A DNA stretch of 64,000 bases from Vanilla planifolia (lineage: Eukaryota; Streptophyta; Magnoliopsida; Asparagales; Orchidaceae), in assembly GCA_023846275.1 (NCBI GenBank), contig JAIUJO010000161.1, positions 1 through 64,000 on the forward strand, in the 5' to 3' direction. Positions 54,624 to 64,000 of this stretch are shown in pieces (position 1 is the stretch's first letter; each line of letters opens with the position of its first letter). Position numbers and translations under genes: made by a program. The notes beneath the pieces were generated by a model, which worked only from the letters and a program-made list of their open reading frames with translations, was not told the origin of the DNA and searched no databases.

Positions 54624-57100
54624 GTTTGATTACACTACTTATATTTGTCTTTTTTTCATTAGTATATATTTACTTAATCATAAATAATACTATATCATTA
54701 GTAATGCTTACTTTTGTATATCATATTAATCCCAAATGAGGCTCATTTGTGACAAAATAAACATTACTAGACTCATCTCAACATTCTTCAACCATTTAAA
54801 CATTTATTTTTATATTTTTAGATATTTTATTTTCAATTTTTTTATATCTTTATAAGGCATTTTGATTCATACATGATTTATTGATATATGATTTAACTCT
54901 ACATTTCTTTAATATCTTAAAGTGTTGCCTCCTATACAAATTATCTTATTTTTTAAAAAATTGTGAATTTGTTTTATTTATATGACTAGAAAACACCCAT
55001 TCTTCTCTAGTGTGACATTTTTGTTGATTTGATTTAGTTAACTACATAGGTATGCATTATCTCATTTCTAAATTTGATGTATATTTTTCAATAATATTAA
55101 AATAATAATTTCTTATTATTTATGCTTATTTAATTATTTAATTTAAATTAATTCTAAGCATAGTGTAATTAAGGTAAACAAATGTTGTTTAACTCATCCT
55201 AATGTCCCCCTCTCAACTCAATAATTCTTTTTTATATTTTAAATTATTTAAATTTTTTAAAATTTTGGAATGTTGTATGAGATATTTTGATTAGTTTTAT
55301 ATTTGGTGATTGGTCTTATATACTCAAATTCCATTTCTTTATATTGTTATTAAGACTAAATTTCCTCCTATGTAACCATTATGTTACTTTGATTTTGTTA
55401 GATTACATTGGTTTCACTTTAACAATTTTAGTTTTAATATATACTTCTCATAAAAATAATACTTTATTATTTTCTTTCCTTTTTTACATAGGAAATTTGC
55501 AATAAACAAAAAAGAGCTATGATTAAGAGCAAAAGAAATATAATTGGAGTCATCTATATGAGCTCCATCTAATTAAATATTCATTTGTTGTCTAAAAATA
55601 TTTTATTTTTTTAGGAATTTTGTATGCTTTACAAGACATCTTATTTCATACCTAATTTTATGATTGATGATGCTAACGATCAACTTAGTATTTTACAATG
55701 CATTATTTTATGCAATTCATCTTATTTCTTCAATTCTTTTGTTTTGAATTTGTCATATTAGTATGTTACCATAAATCTTATTTTGGGTGACCATTAGATC
55801 ACTTTCATTTTCTTTATCATATTTCCTTATTTTACAATAATTTAGGTTTAATATATATATTTATTTAATAACAAAATGGTAATTTGTTTTTATTCATGTT
55901 TATTTATCTTGCCAATTCATAGTACTTCAATTCCTGCTTTGATCAAGGGAAATAATGCTGGTGTAACATGACATCGAAAGCTATATATAATTTAAAAAAT
56001 CTCCAAATTCATCTTTAACAAAAAAATTATTCCATCTATTTTTTTGCTTTAATTTAGTTATAGTGCTATGTAAATCTAACTATGCACTTTTGTGACCCTA
56101 CCATCACTTTGATTTTGTTAGATTATGTTGAATCAATTTATGTCATTTTAATTTTACAAAATATACACTTAATATTTAAAAATAATTTATTTTTTAACAA
56201 CTTTTTTATTTGCAATTTATAATAATTCTAGACAAGGTTGAATTAAAACAAGGCAAATACCATTAAGACTTATCCCAATGAGCAATATTTAATTAAATAT
56301 CTTTTTAAAATTATTTTTCAAATAATTTGGCATGATTTATGAGAATTTTTGACACATCCTTAATTTTAATATTCATTTGTCTTCTTAAACATTTTGCTAT
56401 AAAATGTTTTGGCATGTATTATGAGATATTGTTTTTTGTACCAAATTTGGTATCGACGATGCTATTATAATCAATCTCCTTTTTTTTCAAGGAATTCAAC
56501 TTTTTCCTATAATTTAGCTTATTTCTTCAAATATTTTTTCTTTTATGAGTGATTTTGACTAAAAAATAATTTAGTGCTAGAGAATATCACATATGATTAT
56601 CTTAGAACTTAGAATGTAATTTTATCATAACATGTTTTACTTTTAAAATTTTTTTTGTTACAATTTTTAATATTTGAATGAACACGGATTCTTTTTTCAA
56701 GTGTAACTTTTATATCATTTTTATTTTGTTGTTTTGGATTGCTTTGATTTATCACATTTCTAGTTTATTATATATTTACTAATTATTGAGATTACAATTT
56801 AATTGTTTTATCATATTTAATTGCTTCATTTATGTTAATTCCAATAGTGATGTAATTGAGGCAAAAGAAATGTAGTTGATCCAAACTTATTGAGCCCAAT
56901 TCAAGAAAATATTTATTTTTTTATATTTTTAAATACCTTATTTTATAATTTTTTTTAAGGCTTTAAGATTTATTTTTATTATGACAAAATTTTATGATTA
57001 GAGATATTGTGCTCAAAATCCTTAGTACCTTGGAATGCAAATTTCTATGCAATTATCACATTTCTTCAAAATGTTTAATTTTATTTTGTTATATTTCTAT
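54624..57100 (+). repeat. Higher-order repeat copy C, shortened by in-register deletions
   Basis: Copy C begins GTTTGATTACACTACTTATA and follows copy B. The B-to-C offset is 5,720 bp at the start but 4,856 bp at GAGCTATGATTAAGAGC (55,514), so about 864 bp, close to two monomers, is missing. One joint lies near 55,085-55,130 (equal to A 44,060 joined to about 44,470). The other is near 55,325-55,345 (A about 44,705 joined to about 45,150). Each removes roughly one monomer and leaves the phase intact. Similarity to B can be followed to about 57.1 kb (weaker after 56.85 kb), so the right limit is approximate. Confidence 0.72.
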
Positions 57101-58080
57101 GTTACTCGAATCTCCTTCAGTGTGACATTTAGATTGCTTTTATTTGGTTATGTTAATTTCTCTAAATTTAGCTTAATAATGACACTAAAGTTAGCTTAAA
57201 TATAGATTTAATTAATACTAAAATAATATATTATTTTTATTTATGCTTGATTTGTCTATCAATTTGTAGTATTTGAGGTCCAATTGCAATAAAAAAATCC
57301 TTGTTGAATTTGTCTTCTTAAGCTCTATCTAAAAAATTATTCATTTCATATTTTTAAATATTTTTTTCTTATGTTTTTACACACCTTATCAGACATTTTG
57401 ATCTATACCTAATTTAATGATTGATGTTGTTACTCTTGATCTTAATAAAAAGCAAATGTGTTTAAATCATCTCAATGAGCTCTATAAAATTTAATATTCA
57501 TTTTAACATTGCCAAATACTTTGTTATTTGCAGTGTTGGCTTATTTTATGAGGCATTTTTATTTTTACTTGTGTTAATGATCATAGGTGTTACACATAAG
57601 CTCCTTTATTATATTTTAAAGCGACTTTGCTTTATAATGTATCTTATTTATTCGAATGTTTTACTTTAATTTCATTATATTACAACTAAATGGAATTTTC
57701 CCCATATGTAACCTTTATATAGTTTTATTTTGCTTTATTACATTGCTTCAATATATCTTATTTCAACTTTATTATATATTTACTCTCTATTTCAACAAAA
57801 TTTCTTATTATTTGTGCTTATTTATTATATAATTTATAGTAATTCTAAATGAGATATGATTAAGATAAAAAAAACTTCATAACATTTGTCTTAATAAGCA
57901 TTGTCCTTTTAAATGTTTATTTTTTATATTTTAAGATATTTTATTTTTGAGGATTTTGTGAGACAATAATATTCATATTTTATTTAATAATCGATGATAT
58001 TATACTCAATATCCTTAACATCTTCCAATTTAACTTTATTATAAAATGTATATCAATATCCTTAACATCTTTTTTATCTT
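57100..58080 (+). repeat. End of the + satellite array (about 2-3 monomers)
   Basis: Landmarks lie near 57,315, 57,470 and 57,890. The 57,315-57,470 spacing is short because ACTCTTGATCT runs straight into TAATAAAAAGCAAATGTG, a monomer with its middle deleted. No gene is visible. Confidence 0.82.
58006..58071 (+). repeat. 19-bp direct repeat next to the orientation switch
   Basis: TCAATATCCTTAACATCTT is present at 58,006-58,024 and again, identically, at 58,053-58,071 (47-bp period). It is the GTTACACTCAATCTCCTTAG part of the monomer. An exact duplicate in such a diverged array is recent, and it sits just before the satellite switches strand. Confidence 0.9.
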
Positions 58081-58250
58081 ACTCAGGCATTGTTTGAAGT
58101 TACTCTAGCTAATGTAGTAATTAAAAAAATAATAATACATTAACTTTTCTTTTGAAGTGATTTATTATAATTTGCTCAATCATGAAATCAACTTCAAATT
58201 TAAGTGACTAATCAATCATAAAAAAATCATAGAAAAATTAATATTTTAAA
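58072..58250. other. Junction between + and inverted satellite
   Basis: The + monomer can be followed to about 58,080 and clear inverted monomer begins by about 58,255 (TCTAGAGCTCATCATGTTG). Between them the sequence matches the consensus poorly. The second half (TCAATCATGAAATC... to TTAATATTTTAAAAG) may be a badly decayed inverted unit. This is the inversion breakpoint or a short spacer. Confidence 0.6.
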
Positions 58251-61200
58251 AGAAAAAAAATCTAGAGCTCATCATGTTGAATCCATTAATATTTGTTTCA
58301 TCTTTATCAGATTTTGTTTGCAATTGTTGCAAATGACAAAAAATTAGCACAAATAATAACAAACTATTATTTTAATATTATGTAAATAAAGATTAAAATT
58401 AAAATGAGTTAAATTAAAGCTATGTAATATAACTAAATCAAAGAAATTTGAAAGTCCTCAGGAGGAGTTTTAGAGTTATATTCTAATATAACAAAATAAA
58501 AGAATATAGAATGAAGAAATGACAAATTATATAGGCAATTAACATTCCATGACACTATGGAGAAAGAGTGCATAACCAATGATCATTAAATGTGGTAACA
58601 ATCAAAATGTCTCACAAAATCTTACAAAAACTTTAGAAAAGTATTTTTTAAAAAATATTAAAATACATAGTTAATTTTTTAGGACTGGTCGAGATGATTT
58701 CAATGAAACTATATTCGTCTCATTTAGGTGTCCTATGGATTAAGTAAGAGTTAACAAATTAAATAAAGATAAATAATAATAAATTATTTTTTTAATAAAA
58801 GTAAAAATATATTTAAGTCAAAACAAGATAAATTGAAATTAAATAAATAAAATAAACAAACCAAAATGTAAAATTTCAAAAAATTACACAAACTATCTTA
58901 GAAAGTTGCATTCTAAGATGTTGAGGTTTAGTATAATATCCTAGATCATTCAATATGGTATGAATCAAAATACCTTGAAAGCATACTAAAACTTAGAGAA
59001 AAAAGATTTATAACTATTGAAATGATGATTTGCATGGATAAATCTTGCTATGACTTTTTGTCTTGACCAAACTTTGTTTTGAATTACTATAGTTTACAAA
59101 GTTAAATAAATATTGAAGCTAAAAAGAAATAAAATAAATCAATTCTACATGAATAAATTAAAATGATATAAAAGCTACTTGAGAGAAGAATTTTAGTCAG
59201 ATTGTAACAAAACAAAATAAAACAAAACTATTTGAAAAAATAAGTTAAATTTTATAAGAAAGTCACTTTCCAAGACATTAAAGTGATCGAGCATAGCATC
59301 TTCGATAATCAAATTAGGAACATATCTATATGAGATATAGAACTTGCTATATCATAAAAAATAAGAAATTAATAAAATTTATAAAAAATCTAATTAGTCA
59401 AAGCTCATCAAAACAAGTCAAATAACATTTGTTTAATCTCGATAAGATTTTATTTTGAATTACAACAAAATATAAAATTAAAACGACATAATAAATAATA
59501 AATTATTATTTTAACATTAAGTAAACAAATAATAAAGAAAAAAATGAGATAATGTGAACTATGTAATATAACCAAACTAAAGTAATGTTAATGTCTATTT
59601 TCTAATTATACAACAAAATAAAAGTGAGAAATTTAAATAAATAAGATAAATTGTCTTGAAAAGTTTGATTCTATGATACCAAAAAAAATCAAGTATAATG
59701 TCATCGATCATTAAATCAGATAGAAAACAAAATACCTCATAAAAAATGCTAAATTAGTAGATAAATAATTCAAAAATAATATAATAATTTTTTATTATAT
59801 GCAACTCATCAAGACAAGTCCAACAAGGCTTGTTTCGTATGATCAAACAACTTTTTAAATAACAATGAGTTTTCAAATTAAATAAACATAAAAAATAATC
59901 AACTATTACTTTAATATATATATATAACAAAATTAACTTAATGCAATTATTAGAAGAGGGCGATTTAAAGTTATGTTATATTACTTTAAATTACAAAAGT
60001 AAATTTATTGAAAAGAATAACACATTTTTATTTTTAGTATTTAAGAAATTTGTATTAAAGTTAAACTGAGATAAATTAAAGGAATGTTGTAAAAACAATT
60101 CAAATATTTGAAAGCTTACATGAGAGAAGATTTAAAGTAAAAATTTAATATACTAAATCAAAGGAAATTCTAACAAAGTGAGATAAATTATATGGAAAAC
60201 TTTTGTTCTAAGATGCTAGGATGATCAATTATAACATTATTGATACTAAAAATAGATACAAATAAAATGCCTTATCAAACATACCAAAACTAAGTAAAAA
60301 ATATTTAAAAATATAAAAAAATAAATTTGAATTGAATATAGCTCATTTAGATGAGTCAATTGATGTTTATTTTATGTCAATCAAACCTTATTAAGAATTA
60401 AGATGAATTAAAAAAGTGGATAAGCATGGAACATAACAAATTATTATTTTAATTATAAGTAATATATATTAACATTATAAAATGATAGATTAAAGTCAAT
60501 TAAGACAACCAAATAAAAGCTATTTAAAGGTTACAAAAATAAAGAATTTAATTATCATAGAGATATAACCAAATCAAAGTGAAAATTTTGATGAAATGAG
60601 ATAATTTGTATATGAAAGTAGTATTCCAAGATACTAAAGTGTTTGAGTATAGCATCATTGATCACAAAATTAGGCATGAATTAAAATTTCTAGCAGTGCA
60701 TGTTAAAACCCTTAAAAATAAAATTTTTCAAAATATAAAACAAACGTTTACTATGATAGACCTCATTGCAACAAGTATGTCGATGTTTATTTTGCCTTGT
60801 TCTAATTTGGTCTAGAGCTTTTATGAATTATGAATATAAATAAGTATATGTAATAATGTAATATAATTAATTAAAAGATATCTAAAGGTTATAAAAGAGA
60901 GATTTGAAGTTACTTTGTAATTAACAAAAACAATAAGAAACATTGGAATAAATAAGGAATGTTATTCAAAAAAGCTGTGTTCCAAATTAGTAAGAAGATC
61001 GAGTGCAACATACAAGATGATGACACAAAGTATGAATGAAAGTGACTGGAAAAGCAGTCTAGAATTCTAGGAAATTAGAATTTTTTAATTATAAAATTAA
61101 TATTTAGCTAGATAAAGCTCATTGAGATGAGTCGAACGATGTCTATTTTTCAGTATTAGACCTCATTTTGATACTACAAATAACCAATTAAAATAAGCAT

Positions 61201-64000
61201 AAACAAAAAACTTATTTTGATATTAAATAAATAAATATTGAAATTAATGAATAACATAAATTAAAATAATGTTATACAACTAAATGAAAGTGATGTAAGG
61301 GATACACAAAACAGGATTTATTTTTGTAATATAGCCAAATCAATGCAAAATTCTCAAGAAATTAGAGATATTAAGTTAAGTGAAATAATTACACTAGAAA
61401 ATACTAACAAGGTTGAGTAAAACATCCTTGTTCAAAAAATAACATACATTTCAAAATGACTCATAACATATTGGTAAGAACTTGAAAAAAAAATCTTTGT
61501 AAAAATAAAAATGAATTTTTAACTAGATATAGCTCATCAAAATGCATCTAATGATGTTTGTTTTCTCTTAATTAGACCTCATTTGGAATTTCTACAAATT
61601 ACCAAAATAAATAGGCGTAATTATTAATAGATTATTTATTTTTGGAAGTAATTAGATATCAATGTTGAAATATGATAAATGGAAGTAATATAATACTACA
61701 AATTGAAACAACTGTAAAGGTCAAAATAGGAGTAGATTTTGAGTTATGATGTAATATAACTAAATTAAAGAAAAGACTAAAAGAAATGAGATTCAATAAA
61801 AAAATTTGCACTACAAGATACCTAGAAGATGAGTGCAAAATTCTCAATCAAAAAATCAAATATGAATCAAACTGCCTAATAAAGTATGTGAAAACCCAAG
61901 AAAATAAAACATTTATAAGTATAGAAATGAATATATAACTAGATAGAGATTTTTTTATACCAGTTCAACAATGTTTTTTTTCTCCATTGGACCTCATTTT
62001 AAAATATTATGATTTACAAAAATAAGAAACATTTAAAACTTTAAATTATTATATAAATAGAAAAATAAATACGCAAAAAAATCAAAGCAAAAAAATAAAT
62101 ATGCAAAAAAATCAAAGCAAAAAATTTGAAGAATGAGATAAATTGTATAGCAATGTCACATTCGGAGATACTAAAGAGATCATTGCAACATCATCGATTA
62201 TAAAATCAAATAAGAATAAAAAATACCCATAAAACATGCTAAAGCACTAAAAAATAAATTATTTTAAAAAATTAAAATGAATATTTTTGTTGATAAAACT
62301 TACTGAAATGAGTCCACTAACAAACATATCTTCTCAATCAAACCTCATTTTGAGTTATTGAAATGTAGAAAAAAATAGTTATAAATAAAATTTTAATGTT
62401 ACCATATCCAATACATCTAAAAGTCAATTTAGAAGACATTTAGAGTTATAAAAAACTATAACCTAATTAAAGAAAACCTTTAAAAAAATCTCATAAATTA
62501 TTTATGAAGTTATATTTCGAGATATTAAGGATATGGAGTGTAACATCATTGGTCATTAAATCAAGTATAAATATATATTTATTATAAAGAATGTCTAAAA
62601 CTTAAAATCATTATTAAAAAAATATACAAATAAATATTTAATTTGATAGAGCTCATGGTCAAAAACCCGAAAATGCTTGTTTACCTCCACTAGCCTTACG
62701 TTGAATTACTATGAATTACAAATTAATTAGATATATATCATAATAAATTAAAATTTTAAAGTTAATAAATATATGTCAAAACAAAAATGAGATAAATCTA
62801 AGTAACATTGTAAAACAAAATCAAAGCGATCTAATGGCTACTTGAGAGGAGATTTTGATTTAGAATTAATTAAATATATACTAAAGGTAAAAAAAGATGA
62901 ATTAAAGTAAACTAAAATAACAAAATAAAGGAGTTGTAAGGGTTTCTAGAAGTTGTTAATGAAACTTTCATAGAAACAAAGCTAATTCATTGAACAATAT
63001 TTTAAAAATTAAAAAAACTATAGGGGAAAGTTGCATTCAATGGTACCAAGAAGAATGAGTGCAAAGTCACTTGAATTGAGATTTAGTGTTACATAGTAAT
63101 ACTAGAAAATAAAAGGTAAAAAATTGCAATTAAATTGATAAATTTTGTGGGAAAGTTACATTACAAGATACTAATGAGATCGAATGTAACATTTTTTTGT
63201 CATAAAATAAGGTACAATAGAAATATCTCACAAAGCTTTCAAAGACCACAATAAAATTAAAATTTTTAAAGAGTTAAAAAAATAAATGTTTAATTGAAAA
63301 ATCTCATTGAAAAGAAGCTAATGAATTTTGTTTCTTCACCACAAGACCAAAATTAAAATTTTTGTGAGTTACTAAATTATGTTAACATAAAAAGTAATTA
63401 ATTATCTTTTAAATTTTAAGTAAATATAAATTAAAACTAAAATATGATAAATTGAATTAATTTAATTTAATAAATCAAAGTAATGTAAATATCACAAGAT
63501 AGTAGATTTTTTATTAAATATTAATAAAAAAAACAAAATGAATACCTTTAAAAAATAAAATAAATTATATAGAAAATATTATTTCCATGATACAAAAGTG
63601 ATACAGTGTAATAACCTCATTAGACAAATCATGTACATAATGAAATATCTAGTAAAGTGTGGAGAACATTGAAATATTAAATTTTTAAAATTATAAAATT
63701 GATTATTAGATAGCATAAAGTTAATAAGAATAGGGGTCATTGACATGGCTTCAATGACATTTGTTTTGTCCTGATTTGACTATGTTTGGAATTACTATGA
63801 ATTAAAAAAGTAAAGAGCCATAAATAATGGCATACTATTATTTAAATAATAAGTAAATATATATAAAAATGAAATTAAATAAATGGAGGACATGAAGTAC
63901 AACTAAATCAAAATGATATAAAGGTCACAAAGAGGAGAGTAAAAATTTGAAAGAGAAAACAATATAATGCCAAAACATTTGAAGAATTCAGATAAATTAT
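58251..64000 (-). repeat. Satellite array in inverted orientation (about 13-14 monomers)
   Basis: Top-strand landmarks are reverse complements of the + ones, for example AGATAAAGCTCATTGAGATG near 61,107 and GATATAGCTCATCAAAATG near 61,530. Inverted landmarks were followed near 58,265, 58,690, 59,400, 59,800, 60,340, 60,755, 61,110, 61,530, 61,945, 62,292, 62,645, 63,298 and 63,715, with spacing about 350-470 bp (two wider gaps hold decayed units). The top strand is A-rich. The monomer decay is as strong as in the + array. The array continues past the window end. Open frames 60,606-60,815 and 61,659-61,847 are satellite translations. Confidence 0.87.
62061..62120. repeat. 30-bp tandem duplication, 29/30 identical
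   Basis: The two halves 62,061-62,090 and 62,091-62,120 both read AAAAATAAATA-(C/T)-GCAAAAAAATC followed by AAAGCAA and differ only at that one C/T site. It is a recent duplication within an old monomer. Confidence 0.95.

Noticed and set aside
58072-58250. A unique non-satellite spacer hiding a small gene at the orientation switch
   Set aside because: It is under 200 bp, A+T-rich and has no open frame of note; the second half may be a decayed inverted monomer.
15541-64000. CRISPR-like array, because of regular landmark spacing
   Set aside because: The recurring words belong to a continuous ~420-bp tandem monomer; there are no identical short repeats separated by unique spacers.
15541-64000. 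LTR, LINE or DNA transposon remnants
   Set aside because: No long terminal repeats, poly-A ends, target-site duplications or reverse transcriptase or transposase motifs could be seen; nearly everything aligns to the satellite consensus.
1-64000. tRNA, rRNA or other structured RNA genes
   Set aside because: No G+C-rich segment, A/B box pair or rRNA-like conserved stretch was noticed on either strand. A covariance-model scan would be the decisive test, but the composition makes a hit unlikely.

Overview
This window looks like gene-free eukaryotic heterochromatin. It is strongly A+T-rich, and almost all of it consists of two repeat classes. I found no protein-coding gene, rRNA, tRNA, transposon with recognisable coding domains, CRISPR array or bacterial-type signal. 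The organism cannot be identified from the sequence. CpG sites in the satellite are decayed in a pattern typical of DNA-methylating genomes, which fits a plant or vertebrate better than an unmethylated genome, but that is inference.

Class 1 is a highly diverged tandem satellite. Aligning its landmarks by eye gives a monomer of about 420 bp (my consensus is about 422 bp). I define + as the orientation that reads GAGCTCTATC-TAATTAAATATTC, then TTTATGAGACATTTTGATTC, GATGTTACACTCAATCTCC, TAGTATCTTGGAATGCAAC, AATTTATCTCATTTCTTC, TTGATTTGGTTATATTAC (twice, about 60 bp apart), TTAATATTAAAATAATAA, AATTCATAGTAATTCCAAA and GAGATGAAACAAATGTCATT. About 115-120 copies, whole or partial, fill the window outside the simple-sequence blocks. 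Neighbouring copies often differ at roughly a quarter of positions (estimated by eye).

Class 2 is simple sequence. It comprises a 13.2 kb degenerate CA-rich block (about 1,481-14,715) and a 1.0 kb pyrimidine-rich insert (about 23,612-24,643).

Layout: + satellite 1-1,480; CA block 1,481-14,715; inverted satellite island 14,716-15,540; + satellite 15,541-58,080, broken once by the CT-rich insert; orientation switch near 58,080-58,150; inverted satellite to the end. In + segments the top strand is T-rich and in inverted segments it is A-rich.

Higher-order organisation is visible. A multi-monomer unit of about 5.3-5.9 kb occurs as two long copies (from 43,629 and 48,904) plus a third, shortened copy (from 54,624) that has lost two stretches of about one monomer each. 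A two-monomer unit of about 0.8 kb occurs three times near 38.2-40.3 kb. The first 1.48 kb is a diverged copy of about 17.8-19.27 kb, and the CA block begins inside that duplicated unit. Small rearrangements include a nearly perfect 44-bp-arm palindrome at 41,122-41,217, a 60-bp tandem duplication at 36,591 and a 30-bp one at 62,061.

No genes act together here. The biology on offer is repeat evolution: the origin and decay of a long alternating purine-pyrimidine block, unequal exchange in the satellite, and inversions.
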